Source: Isoetes taiwanensis (lineage: Eukaryota; Streptophyta; Lycopodiopsida; Isoetales; Isoetaceae). From it: a stretch of 64,000 nt of DNA. Each line of letters starts with the position of its first letter. Within the stretch, counting starts at the first letter, position 1. The translations under genes and the position numbers were made by a program. The stretch covers positions 62,001 to 126,000 of the forward strand of contig JAJEKV010000236.1 of NCBI GenBank assembly GCA_021234155.1, written 5' to 3'. Shown here one piece after another: positions 1-11,530 of this stretch. The notes under the pieces are model-generated. The model did not search any database. It saw only the letters and a list, made by a program, of their open reading frames with translations, and had not been told where the DNA came from.

Positions 1-2
1 AT

Positions 3-86
3 CCGAGCCTCACGGAACCCGATCCAGAGAGCAAGCCGATCATGAAAGCTATGGACGACAAATACTTTGGTGAACAAGAAGAGTGA
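3..86 (+). CDS. C-terminal end of an unrecognised ORF (partial)
   Basis: The window opens inside a reading frame of 27 codons that ends at a TGA (84-86). The visible tail is hydrophilic and acidic, finishing in MDDKYFGEQEE. I do not recognise it. The repeat array that follows directly could be the 3' untranslated part of the same unit. It may equally be the end of a mobile-element ORF. No start is visible because the window begins inside it. Confidence 0.35.
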   Translation, partial: PSLTEPDPESKPIMKAMDDKYFGEQEE

Positions 87-159
87 CCCCTGCTTTCAGA
101 TAGTCAAATTGTGTGAATATTGTAATCGAACTTGAACACATGTATTGACCATTTTGTAA

Positions 160-445
160 TGAATATACTTGTATATTGAGTTTTTCGATGCCTTTCTCGA
201 CTCACGAAGTCGAGAAAGGCATGCTTGTCGTGTTGATGATATGCTTGTACAATCTATTATGATAATGCTTGTACATTGGGTTTTCACAGGACTTTCGACT
301 CATGAGTCGAGAAAGGCATGCTAGTTGTCTCGTTGACAAAAGCATTTGTATGCTTCCGTGTGTGATTGGATGCAACCATATTCTAATGAGAATGGTTGTA
401 CTTTTGACTTTATGGGCCTTTCGACTCATGAGTCGAGAAAAGACA
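160..445. repeat. Three-unit tandem array with palindromic cores
   Basis: About 110-125 bp of sequence is repeated three times with decay; each unit has a TTGTA...TTTT stretch followed by a palindrome. Unit 1 holds a perfect 13-bp stem with a 5-nt loop (190-220, arms GCCTTTCTCGACT). Units 2 and 3 each hold the 16-nt perfect palindrome TCGACTCATGAGTCGA (295-310 and 421-436). The stems could form hairpins in DNA or RNA. No coding function is seen. Confidence 0.7.
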
Positions 446-1507
446 CTACTTTGGACGCCATTGGATGCGGTTGTATGGAATGAATGTTCTCCGTTGTAAT
501 TTGATTTCAACGCGTTCTTTTGACTAATGACACCGTAATTGTTAATCATACTCTCCCTTGCTCCGTGGTTCGTGCACACATCCGACACCGCCACCGCATC
601 CCTTTCAGGCATCACGAGACCGCCTCCAGCGGCACGGATCCCGCTCAAGGCGGAAGAAATACCGCTCGCACAAGATCCAGGTCACGCTTACACTCTTGCC
701 CGCCTTTGGGACAAGGTTGCTCATGAATTCGTGAGGTTGCTCGCTACACCACGGGAATAAAGAACGGCGAAGAACAAAGAGAAAGTCCAGAAGCTCAAGG
801 CATATTGCAAGCATTGCATAACATCCACGGAGGTTGGGGAAGGAGCATATTCGATGAAAGGCTGCGGGGAGGCGAAAGTGGAGAAGTCGGGTGGACAGTG
901 TCGGGTAGGTAGCTCGAGAGGCACCTCCACGTGAGGCATTCCACACTCTTCAAAGTTGCCCCAAGGCTTACAGGCGGCATGAAGAAGCGCCACAAGTTAA
1001 TCCCCTAAGGTGGACCACCTACCAAGATGATGTGATCAGAGTGACAAGAAGACCGCCATGGTCTCAAGGTCCGATGTAAAATACATTGTATCTGTTCAAT
1101 TTATTAATAAAAAATTCTTTTTCAACTACATCTTTGGTTTCAAACTTTAATGAATTTCCTTTGTTTGCTTGCATTGTTTTTGTTCTCGATTTCATGAACC
1201 AGGGGAAAAGCTAAAGACACAGCTGATTGAGTTTTATTCAAAAATCGAATTAAGGATAGTTTTCGCCTGGGGTGCTACTTTTTATGTAAATTAAGGGTTC
1301 AAAAAAATGGGAATGGAATGAGTCCCACTTTAATTAAATACGATTTGTGTGTTCCGTATGCATTTACGGAAGCATCAGAAAAATCCTTGCTAAGGAAATC
1401 TTTGTTTTTGCTCGCTTGGTTCTTTGCTTTCAAGACCTCCGCCTCCTCATCTCTGCGTCGATTGGGAATGCTTGGGTTGCTCATCTCTTGGGGCCAGGCC
1501 ATGGCTC
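446..1507. other. No confident gene
   Basis: Between about 540 and 1030 there are open stretches in several frames, but none has a recognisable domain. One plus frame near 780-960 has two closely spaced cysteines, which is too little to call a zinc finger. After 1080 the sequence becomes AT-rich. Probably degraded repeat DNA. Confidence 0.4.
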
Positions 1508-1762
1508 CTAACGAATCTTCTGCGGCTTTTGGGTTCCCACTATTACCTTGATTGCCGGGACTGCTGCCGCCATCTCATCATCTCCTATGCTCCATAACCT
1601 TGCACCGTAAAAATAACCTATAATTTTTGGCATATTGTGCGGATCCAAGGCTTGTAATGTCGCAAATACAAGATGTGTAGCCTCCGAGGCATCCATCGCT
1701 ACAGCGGCATACATAGGTTCTCGCTTTAAAAAACCATGAAAATCATGAAAATCGTGCTTCAT
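1508..1762 (-). pseudogene. N-terminal domain fragment of a plant CCCH zinc-finger/RRM-type protein
   Basis: An 84-codon minus ORF contains a block reading MDASEATHLVFATLQALDP and then N-x-x-K-I-x-G-Y. From memory this resembles the N-terminal domain of plant CCCH zinc-finger RNA-binding proteins, which typically read MDxxEATxxVFxxIQxLDPxNxxKIMG. The zinc fingers and RRM are absent, and no splice junction could be fixed. It is best seen as a fragment or an isolated exon of a nucleic-acid-binding protein. The family assignment rests on one motif and could be wrong. Confidence 0.4.
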
Positions 1763-3702
1763 GATCTCGAGCAGGGCTCACGGGCTTCAATGGGAAGCTC
1801 TGCCGCTTTCGCTCCAAGTCATGAATGGGAAGCTCCAAATGCTCTGCTCTGCCGGCTATGGCGAATGAATGGCTATGGCGGTAGCTCGAATGAATTGCTA
1901 TGGCGGCGCTGTAAGCGGCGCCACCAGACACCCATAAACTAAAATTACCTAAAGTGAACAAATAGCGAATATTCCAGGAATTTCCCCCAAATGGTGGTTT
2001 ACGGACATGGACACGTGCATCTGAAAGCTATTTGGAAGATCTTTTTGGGGATGTAAAAATTTGCCACGTTTGTTTCTTAAATCTCTTTGAAAAGCTCTGA
2101 AGAAGAGGATAGAGACCCTTGCGCGGTAAAAGGAGACCTCCCTCATGAAGGGGGCCATCAGACCCCTCCTCTTGCGCCTACTCTAGTTTTTTGCAGGTAT
2201 GTCAGAATCGGACGGCTTTGGGTTCTTGAAACGCAAACATATTAGGAATACATAAACTCCATTTTTAAACAATTTTGAGTTTAACCGTGTCTACATTTTT
2301 ATGACCTGCTCTTAAGTGCGCGATACATGGCAACCCCGCCCTAAGTGATTGGTTGCGCAACTTTTGCAGATAACGCGTAACGGGTTAGCCCCAATAATAA
2401 GAGATAATGTGTCAGCTTCCAATCCATCACATGTCATGTATTAACTAGGAAAAGCATCAGCGTTGCTCGGTTTCCTATGACACTATCTAAAAAATATTTA
2501 AAGGGCAAAAACTTAGATGACACTTCTTGCAATGAAAGTGGCTATAATCATTGTAAATTAGTGAGGAAGAACCCACTTTAACCATGTGAAGTGGTGGAGT
2601 TAGGTCCCATCTACGTATGTGTCCCGTAAATTTTGGCTTATCATGGACATTAAAAATTGTAAATCTATCTATCTATCTATATCTATCAAAACATATGTAA
2701 TTGTGTTTCAATTTTTCTTTTTTCTTTTTTATTTTTTTTTTATTTACTTGGTTCTGCGCCGCAATCCAAATTCGCCTTCTCTTGCCACGTTTTTCCTCCT
2801 GAGTAATCTACTCCGTTAAAATATAGGGTCGCTATCCAGCAAGCTGAATCCAAGCGGGCCAGACAGGCATTCTACTCTGGCCCTCCATCCCTGCATCCTG
2901 TGTTCGGGGCAAAAAAAACTTTGTAAGAGTTCAAAAAAATCGCTTCCGCCCTTGCTTTGGAGACGCAAGTTTGGGCAAAACTGTGGGACCGGTAAGTTTC
3001 TTCTAATTTTGCAGGATCAGTCTAGACTCATTCTCACCAGTGCAGGCATGGATGGAGATGGAATTGTACTAGGCTCTGATATATGCCAAGGATGTGGCAC
3101 AAGGCCTTTTTGGGCCATGTGGGCCTTTGGACCTTTGGGCTTTTGTCCAAAGGAGGCTTTGTTCCAAGGAGGTACCAACGGGGCGTGCATGCTATATAGT
3201 TGCTCGGGGGAGAGCTCTGGGGCAGCAATGTCTTGGTTGAGGGCTCGTGGTTGGGTGGTGAGATAGCGTGCCACGTCAAGTGTCTGTTTTAGGCTCATCC
3301 ATCATTATCGATTGCATGCAATTTATGGCAAGTTCAGGGGCTGTAGTTTATGGAGAGCTTGCGAAAAAACATAGTTTTGTTTGCTATGCAGCCATAAACT
3401 GCAGGTCTGTATCATTTCATAGGAAAAATGGAACAGATAGACCCCATTGAATTATTCTATCAGTATACTGCTGCAGCTGGAAGCTATGTAATTGTCCTAC
3501 ACAATAGGTTTAAAAATGTGGAGTTTGTGGCAAAAAGGTAATCAACTTCTGGTCATATTAATCTCAAAATTGAAATGATATATATATGCATGATCCAGCA
3601 TTCTTCCATTCTAGTTAAGATTTCCTCAAACAAAATTCAGATCTTACAAAGGGTTGCACAACATCGAGCATATAGCTTCAATACTAATTGGGAAAAACTT
3701 AC
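1763..3702. other. Non-coding stretch with simple repeats
   Basis: No convincing gene. It holds a (CTAT)n microsatellite near 2666-2691, a pyrimidine-rich run near 2704-2750, a TTTGG/CCTTTG-rich patch at 3100-3170, and an imperfect inverted pair CTGTAGTTTATGG / CCATAAACTGCAG around 3341-3405. Confidence 0.5.
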
Positions 3703-3809
3703 ATTGCCCACTTGCGGGGAAGGTTCAACCGGAAGAATGATGTCCTGATTAATGCTGGCCTTCAATGCTCCATTAATCAAGTCGGGATCCAGCTCTCTAA
3801 GAAGCTTCC
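3703..3809 (-). CDS. Isolated exon of an unrecognised gene
   Basis: A 107-bp minus block is bounded by a strong acceptor (TGTGCAG) and a strong donor (GTAAGT). One frame is open throughout and reads like a real protein, including KLLRELDPDLINGALK and ILPVEPSPQVGN. No partner exon was found nearby with matching phase, and I do not recognise the family. It may be what remains of a host gene broken up by the surrounding repeats. Confidence 0.45.
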
Positions 3810-4619
3810 CTGCACAGTCAATTTATGCCTCAGTTTTATGCATAATTATCAGTAGACCACAATTCCCTAACTTATACTAATTTACGGGTACAACCAAATT
3901 CTAAATTAGATTATTGCCATTAATGCCACATGGCTGTCACCCCACCCAAGAGACACATCTCATCCAAAAGACACGCCCTCTCGCTTTTGTTATCATTGGC
4001 TATCTCAATTTCACTAAAGGATTTGTCATGCTTTCCATGTTAACTCTAATATTATGTTAGCAAAAAAGGAATTAATGTGCCTCATCTTCCGATTGTCCCG
4101 TTATNCACAGGAGGTAATTGTCTCTAAAATACAGCTTATTCATACCTTTTTCAACCATTAGTTTTGTTCCCAGTTTTATCATAAATGCCTACGGCACTTG
4201 TAATGTCTCTGCAAAGACGACTAATTTACAGATGCGATGCTTCTACATTGTCAACATAGAAGGGAGATCACGTGCGCTCTACAATGGGTGAATCCTTTGC
4301 TCCATGAGGGATAATCCAATCAAAGAGGATGATGTGCAACATCTTCGCTGCAGGACAATGCTCGCATTGGTCTCCGAATACTTGTCTCTAGGACATGCTT
4401 TATAACTTTATTGATGAACCTGTGAATCTCATTCGTTCCATTTTCATGCTCAAGATTGCTTCTCCTGCTGAGGACAAGGTATTTGGACTTTATCAACTTA
4501 TGCCTCCAATTTTCTCAACTTATAACAAAACAAAAAGTCTTTGCCTGTGACTAACCTCAGTTCTGGTAGGAAGCCGGACCAAAAGCCTACTATATTCTTG
4601 TTTGCTCGATAGCATGCTC
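3810..4619. other. Intergenic, with one coding-like patch and one ambiguous base
   Basis: Position 4105 is N, the only ambiguous base seen. From 4306 a plus frame is open for about 30 codons (MRDNPIKEDDVQHLR...). It is then broken by TAA but continues protein-like (FIDEPVNLIRSIFMLKIAS) to a GTATTT donor-like site near 4483. This may be a decayed exon. The rest shows nothing. Confidence 0.35.
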
Positions 4620-5535
4620 ATGGAAAGACGATTCCAGAACTACCTTGGTTTTGGCTAAGTTGGTGCGCATGTCAGTCACCTAGCAAAATGTGTCCAGAGC
4701 ATTGAGATGGCATTGCATGTATGCCTGAGTGCGTGCTAGGAGCCCCACACATTCAGCATAGATCAGCTGCCTGATGATCTGGTGTAGGAGGTGAGCCCCA
4801 GTGCCTCCTTATCAGCGGGCCATCTCTCCAGCGGATCAATATATAGGCCAAATAGTGTGGGAGAGAGAGGGCATCCTTGGAACCCCGATACTGCTCTCGA
4901 ATGGTTGGCCCGTTTGTTGCAGTCGGCCGGTGGATATCTCATATAGCCTGTACACCACGTTCTGCAGTTCGGGAGGGACGTCTAGCTGCATTGCCCACCT
5001 CTTTTCCTGAGGCACAGTGTCAAAAGCCTTGGCGAAGTCTACGAAGCAGCAATACAGATCTTGGTTCCTGTTGTCCTCAACCAGAGTCCGCAGCGTGAAC
5101 ATATGATCTATGGTTGAGTGCCACGGCCTGAATCCTGCCTGTGTGAGTGCCCGCACTCCTGCCGCCTCTGCCCATCCTGTTAACTGCCGCTTGACGATCC
5201 CGGCAAGGAGCTTTGAAAACACTAAGCTGATCATGATGGCCGATAATTGGTCGGGAAATGCGGGTCCCCTGTCTTGTACATTGGGACAACCCTACTAGTA
5301 GTCCATTGCGAGGGAAAACCTTCCCACAGTGCCTTGTTAAACATGTCGATCGGTGCCGGTGCCATGGATGGTCCTGCCCACTTGAGTAACTATGCCTGCA
5401 TGGTCTGGTGCTTTGGCTAGACGTTGCAGCCCCCGCGCTACCTCCCTCTCTATGATTTTCAGTACTGGGCCCTGCTGGGGGGTAATGCCGCCTATGCACC
5501 CTCAGGGTTGTAGAGCTGCTGTAGGTATTGCCCGG
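4620..5535 (-). mobile_element. LINE fragment: reverse transcriptase core (LINE copy 1)
   Basis: Minus frames encode the middle of a non-LTR reverse transcriptase. The block GFRPWHSTIDHMFTLRTLVE followed by FVDFAKAFDTVP is the classic LINE RT signature. The upstream part (about 5250-5500) lies in another frame, so there is at least one frameshift. The low-coordinate end (4640-4760) matches the LINE sequence at 26000-26120, which shows both belong to one family. The YADD catalytic segment should lie near 4740-4770 and is degraded. No endonuclease or tail is present, so the copy is truncated at both ends and inactive. Confidence 0.85.
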
Positions 5536-5543
5536 GTTTAGAG

Positions 5544-6045
5544 ATGGAAAAAAGATTAGAGATGAAGAAGACTAAGGATCTAAACATTTTGTACTCCAGC
5601 AAATTTCCCAACCTGCTGGAAGACTATGATCTGCTCAAACGAATCGACAAAGGTGGGCAAGCAATTGTTTTCCAATGCAAAAGAGTGGAGGACGAGAAGA
5701 AATTTGCTTGCAAAACCACCTTCAAGAACAGAAATTATGTTAGAACAGAGATGGAAATCATGCACAAATTAGCCACCGTTTAGGCGCCAGGCATCTAGAA
5801 GAGGCGATCAATGACAAAGATTCCTGGCATTTTATTATGGAGCCCTGCGAATGCAGCCTGGCAGATAGAATCAAGAAAAAAGGCAAGCTCTCGGAGGCAG
5901 AATGCGCCAAAGACTGTACGGAATTTACACACAAATGGGGTTGTCCATCGTGATTTGAAGGCTGCAAATGTTTTAATATAATCTTGGGCGAAAAACTCAA
6001 TGCATCAAAAAAATCAGGAATTAGCTGTTCCCTATGTGCTTGTTG
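5544..6045 (+). pseudogene. Protein kinase domain pseudogene
   Basis: The ORF beginning at 5544 carries a glycine-loop region (LLKRIDKGGQAIVFQCK) and the ATP-binding lysine block FACKTTFK, then stops at a TAG (5781-5783). Coding continues in another frame through FIMEPCECSLADRIKKKGKL. The catalytic loop VVHRDLKAANVLI (about 5935-5980) is in yet another frame. The helix before the catalytic loop is shortened, and there is no intact DFG segment. No intron is evident, so this may be a retrocopy. It abuts the LINE fragment, which makes LINE-driven copying possible but unproven. The closest family is not clear. Confidence 0.75.
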
Positions 6046-6818
6046 ATCTTCTGGAAAGGTTTGCTGACATGGTTTTCCTTCATCAAGAAATGGGAGTAAT
6101 TTAATGGAATAAGGTCAAAGCGCCTCTGTTCAGAACTTGTTAAGATTTTCATTTGTACATGTGGACTTATTTTTTTTTCATGAACTCTGTCGTCAGTTAT
6201 CTATGGCTCACTTTTGTATATACATACAAAGATGTGAATAAAATTCATCATGTGATTACACTTCTTTTTCTCTTGCTTATTGCCTATCTAACTAACTATC
6301 TATCTCTTGTTTATTGTCTTCATAATAGTTTTAAAGAGATCACTTCACGTAAAAATTTCACTCTTTGCTATTCAGGGCTAGTTGACAACTTAATCATCTG
6401 AATTGATTTGTTCTATTGTAGAAGAAAAAAATTGCATTTTGTTTCTTATGATAGATTGGCTAAATTGGATAAAATGTTATCTATGTCAGATTATTGTATT
6501 AATTCACCACAGAGGAAGCCTGTAATAGCTTGGAGACTAATTAAAACATTAGTAGAGTTGCAGAGATGGAAAATGTACCTATAAGAGAAGCCATAGTCTC
6601 ATATTTAGCAGTGAGGAACAGATCTATTTTCAGATGATTATGTGGCTGATTTCAATGTAACAAAATGCATCTAAGGCAACAAACGTTATATAACAAATAG
6701 AAGAGCACATTTTGAGACTTGGCACAAATAAAAATGAATTTTCTTCCGAGAAACATAATGGAGCTTTTGTTTGTCACTGTGAAAGCATCAGATTCAAATC
6801 AAGTATGGCACAAAATGT
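6046..6818. other. AT-rich intergenic DNA
   Basis: No gene. Small T-rich open stretches near 6150-6400 have no domain and biased composition. Confidence 0.5.
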
Positions 6819-6985
6819 GAATAGAATAGAATAGAATAGAATAGTTTTTTAACGTCCACGGAGACCAATAGGTCATGGGACCCATACAATGGGCTAGTAC
6901 AATCATTACTACTAGGATTAAAAAACCCTTGCCTCGAAAGGTTTTCAAGGGAAAAACCTTATCAGTAATGATGATACTAGACAAG
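6819..6985 (-). mobile_element. LINE 3' end with pentanucleotide tail (LINE copy 2)
   Basis: A (TAGAA)n run at 6819-6845 is followed by about 140 bp (GTCCACGGAGACCAATAGGT...) nearly the same as 13660-13790. Read on the minus strand this is a LINE 3' untranslated region ending in a TTCTA tail. Only the last ~165 bp is present, as expected for severe 5' truncation during target-primed reverse transcription. Confidence 0.8.
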
Positions 6986-9900
6986 CTTAGATAATGACTA
7001 CTGAGGGCTCAGTAATTTCAGTAATAAGAAAGAAAGGTATATCTCATGGATGTTGCTACCGAAGCCAAACAAAACAATTGTTTGAAAAAGGTTCCTAAAT
7101 GCTGAGCAATATTGAAACAGGGAAACCATAATCAATTTGGAGCTTCTTGTATACGTCTAATATGTGGTACACTTGGCACTAGGACGTTCTGCCAATGACA
7201 ATGGTCTCCCATTTTACTATGATGCCAAGGCTTCACCTCTATTTTTGTTAGTCCGCACGAATTGCACCTAATTTTCTATGACATAAATGGACGCATTATC
7301 CATAGAATACACTTATGTGCCTAAGTTTCAAGTACTTCTTACCTTCATACTCTAATGCATGGAAAATGCTATCTACAAAGGTGCTATCTAAAGCATCTTG
7401 CAAAACTATTTGCATCTAAAGATGCCTTAAGATACCATTTTTACCTCACGACATTTGTACATATATTTTTTCATGTAGCAACGTTAAATATGTCATGTGT
7501 ATTGTAGAATGATCTTGTTTGGTATTCAACACAATGAGTGGTGTAAACACCAAAATGAATGGTCTAGCTAGCATTTTTGGTGCATGGCAAGAAACAATTA
7601 GTGAGTCCATTCAACATTTACCTTGAGTGCTTCAATTTGGAATGTACAAAATGGATGGTATAATCAACTTAAACCATGAAAGTTTCTTTAAGATCCCAAA
7701 ATTCATGATTGCTTTTTTTTTCCTAATAGTGAACATGACATTGCCTAAATATGCCCCATGTGCAAATTCTACATGACTTAATATGTCCCACTATATGGCT
7801 AAATATACAAATGCCCCACTACATGACTAAATATGCCCCACTCATGCAGGTTGCTTAAATATTTCCCACTATATGTCGTGAAGCCTCCAAAGGTTCATCA
7901 TCCCCCCCTCCAAACAAAAAAAAAACTAGTCGAAAGCACGTTTGATTACTTCGCTTAGGAATTTAGTTCCTATAATAATTTGAGTATTTCAGCAATGCAA
8001 GCGGAAAAGTATAATTATTTTGGTCTAGAAATACAACCAACCATATAGTAGCCTCCACGTGTAATGTAACCTCCACATGTTGGTCCTAAGATTGAATTGT
8101 CACAAAACAACTCAGAGACCATAGACCAAATTCAACGATTCGAGCGCCCTCCACATGCACAGAAATCTTATCTGGCTGCAATGTGGATAGCTTAAAATTG
8201 CTTCAAAGTCTTAACTCGTGTTTGTGCAAACGTGCCACAAAATAAAATATATATACATATTCTCCTCCATGGTGCGTCACATAATGATCTAAGAAGCACG
8301 TATTCACTGTGCTTTGAAGTTTCTTAACCATGTGACAAGAGCTAGAGGATTATTACTTTGTATATCCTAGTTTGAATCTACCGAGGGTTGCAACCCCCGC
8401 TTTTCATCTATTGATATTGGTTGACAATTGAATGACGTTGTGGTCACCAAATATTGTTGTTAGTGGTTGGCAATTCACAACAGTCTAGTGGTTTTCAAGG
8501 ATGATTTAAACATCAACCTTTTTTAAGAAGACTTACCTACCTGACTTTGACAAGGACGAGGACAAACTTGCTTAATGTAATTTGTATTTAGTTGCGGCCT
8601 CCATTTATGTGTTGTCAACTTAAATGTGTGCTCCACAAGGAACGTTTGTAATGGTTTGACATATGCCCATGTACACTTAGTCGTTACATAAGAGTTCTTT
8701 TAGGCCTCTATATAGGAGTTGTAGAATAATGTTAGGCCTCTATATAGAAGTTATAGAATAATGTTAACCATGTAAACTATGTGCTGATGTAAAAACTTTA
8801 CAAGAATATGCTAAAGAAAGTTCTTTCTAGATATGGTATGTCTTCAAATGACGAAAATAACAAGATACAACCATTGGCAGAAATCCAATCACATTGGGTA
8901 ATATCCCACTATAGATTTGGATGATCAAAGTAGGTAGCACAACAATAACAAGTCATTTTTTTTGCTACTTGTACCATGAATCAGTTCATTTGTTGGCCAA
9001 CAAAGAGCCCTTTAAGAAGACAATATTGTTGATTAAGGTCTGACATATCATAATTTGGGAGGGTTATACCCAACTCTAACCAGATAATTTGGGAGTAAAT
9101 ATCCTCTACCAGATTTTGAATATAAGCTAATGATTATTTGTTGAATTTTGATAAAAACCCCACAATTTGTTTTGTCGATAAATAAAAACTCGAACCGAAA
9201 AATAACGATTGTGACCGGATATTTAGGAGACTAACCCCCTGTTTTTCAATGCCTGGTTATACCTCTGCAACTTCCTCACTTTGAATATCTAAAGTTAATT
9301 TTTGTGCCTTATCTCATGTCTTTAACATATTTGTTTTAGTTTTTGTTTTCCAATAGCATCAATTTTTATGGGGAGTTTGTTAAAGCTCTTATGTATAGAA
9401 GTTGCTCTCTCTCTAGTGAGTGTTTTAGGCCCAATAGAGAGAGAATACATCAAAAAAAGTAACATAGACGACTTTTTATGCACAGATGGCAATTGCTAGA
9501 AAGAGAGGAACTCCATTAAAGGCACTCCTTATCCATGGAGCCTTCCCAAAAATGCTACTGCCTCTCCATAAAATTTAAGAGAGACTGGCCCATGACTAAG
9601 ATTAAAAACCAATCCAACAAAAGATTGAAGGTTGGAACTCTATAAACTTACAAAAAACAGAAATTGAATTCCTCAGGAGTGTAGTGTGGACTAAAATGCC
9701 AAATCGTTCTTTTATTTCTGAGTAAAAGTCACTTAACAAAATGTTTCATTGAAGTGCGATCACCACATGTCCATTTCTACTCCATTGTTGTAAACTGTAA
9801 CGGAGCCCGCAAGAACTGGGAATAATTCAAGCTTCTGATAAAGACAATTGTGCAACTCGGGCTTGGGCCTGCCAGAACATAACACTGTGCACTAACAAAA

Positions 9901-10149
9901 GGTGATAGTATACACCCTCCTCTTATATATACAAAGTAAATCTCTAACTTGAACAGGTCAGTCTTTGACTGTGATTGAACAATGAAGCAAGCATGTAATA
10001 TCTTTCCACAGGCACAAAGCAACTTTCATCTTTTAGCATCCACCAATTCATCAACACCAAAATACTAGACTGCCTTAGTAGCCATCAACACCAGATTATC
10101 AAATTTGCATAAACAGTGAATCACTTGGATACTAGGAACTGTTATGTCA
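6986..10149. other. Long non-coding stretch
   Basis: No gene-sized coding signal on either strand. The sequence is AT-rich with short direct repeats (for example AGGCCTCTATATAG near 8703 and 8737). The segment 8133-8245 is a diverged copy of 12313-12425. It may be old mobile-element or intron DNA upstream of the pseudogene fragments that follow. Confidence 0.5.
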
Positions 10150-10713
10150 CTATTCCTGCAGCTTATCTAAATTCCTGTCACCATCAAAAGAAAACTCATC
10201 ATCATTTTCAACAACTTTAAATGGCTATGCCTCGTTTCTAGTGCAATGCAAGTTCCACATCTTGCAATAAGCTCTCTTCAAATACCGAATCTATTAAAAG
10301 CTGACAATAGGTTGAGAACACACAGTCATAAAAATTAAGGAGACACGAAAGAACCGATAAGATCAGCGTTTTGTATCGAACAATGCATTGGTCAAGTGGC
10401 CAGCTCGCAGTTTTATTGTAAGGGCTTTGAGTGCAGCAGGATTTTCTGCCAAGTATACAGCTCTCTCTTCATATTCTTTCATGCTGCATAAGAAAATCTA
10501 TAATTAATGAATGGGCATGCATTACACATTTGGACCAACCAGTAGGAAAAGACAATGCAACAATATGTTACCTTTTAACGACCATATCTTCGCCACAACA
10601 GGTGGCATAACAGAGTGACATTGCAACCCGAGTAGCCATTTTCTTGAGAGGCAAAATTACCATGGGCAGATCAGCCCACAGCACATCTATTCCAAGGGTA
10701 TGTGCATTACAGG
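10150..10713 (-). pseudogene. SEC: C-terminal exons of SECRET AGENT-type O-GlcNAc transferase
   Basis: Three minus-strand exons spell out the end of the GT41 catalytic domain. Exon 1 (10713-10572) has CNAHTLGIDVLWADLPM and KKMATRVAMSLCYAT with good AG and GT borders. Exon 2 (10483 to about 10372) has MKEYEERAVYLAENPAALKA and LFDTKR. Exon 3 (about 10302-10150) has YLKRAYCKMWNLHC and PFKVVENDDEF. SEC transfers GlcNAc to Ser/Thr of nuclear and cytosolic proteins. Damage is visible: exon 2 has lost its GT donor, exon 3 carries an in-frame TAG before PFKVV, and conserved glycines are changed (ADLP for AGLP). No TPR or upstream catalytic exons were found. Most likely a decayed partial duplicate. 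Confidence 0.85.
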
Positions 10714-11444
10714 CTGGAAATGCAACCGCCTTAGTTGCTATTAACAAATATTTTTAACCAAAGTAACAGGTGCATTACAGAATTCACATCTTGAAAGCTT
10801 CAAATAATTCTTAATTTATGCAGTAATCCTGAACTTCAACCATCTATAATTACAAGCTCAAGCCCAAGTTCTAAGGACTCTTATTGACTGAAATCCATGT
10901 CACAGAATTCTTTCTCCAACAACAGACATGATTGAAGCATAATTTATCAATTTCCATTCAACATGCACATTCTACTATGAAAAAACCAAAGTCAATCTAG
11001 CATATGAAGCTCCAAAAGACTGGGCAACTTATTCTTCCACAACTGCTTTCCTCATATAGTGGACCTGGTTTTTTCAATATTGACGTGGAGTGCACAAAAG
11101 AACCCAGTGCAAAGTATGTATTACCACTTCCTCCTACTGGCATATAGCCAGGTAAATGGTGATACATAGTTTTAAATGCTGAACTTATCAAGGTAAGTGC
11201 CACGTTAAATCTGGATTAAAATGTTGGCAGCACCTGTTTGAAAGTAGTGCTAACAGGTTGTCTTTATCATGACTTCAGCAAGATTGCTGCATAGCTTCAA
11301 CATCAGGTTCGCTCCTTTAAATTTAACATCAAGTGCTGAAATTAACATCTTTAACTTAGGTTTTGCATCCCATCATCTAGACTGTTTATAAAGACAACAA
11401 CCTTAAAATTACTGAGTTTGAAACAACTACCTCTAAATACTCAC

Positions 11445-11530
11445 CTTATTCTTGCTTGATAATTTGCAGCATGACTGTAAGCCAACAACCAGATATGGGT
11501 CCTCCACCAAGCTATTTTTGGCCTCTATCT
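11445..11530 (-). CDS. Isolated exon of an unrecognised gene
   Basis: An 86-bp minus block lies between a clean acceptor (AATTGCAG) and a consensus donor (AAG|GTGAGT). The open frame reads NSLVEDPYLVVGLQSCCKLS. It may belong to the same ancestral locus as other minus exons here, but the O-GlcNAc transferase sequence I know does not contain it. Function not recognised. Confidence 0.4.

Noticed and set aside
2666-2750. Microsatellite and pyrimidine run as a regulatory element
   Set aside because: Simple-sequence DNA with no nearby gene start.
4836-5298. Plus-strand open stretches over the LINE fragment
   Set aside because: They are antisense shadows of the reverse transcriptase frame and have no domain.
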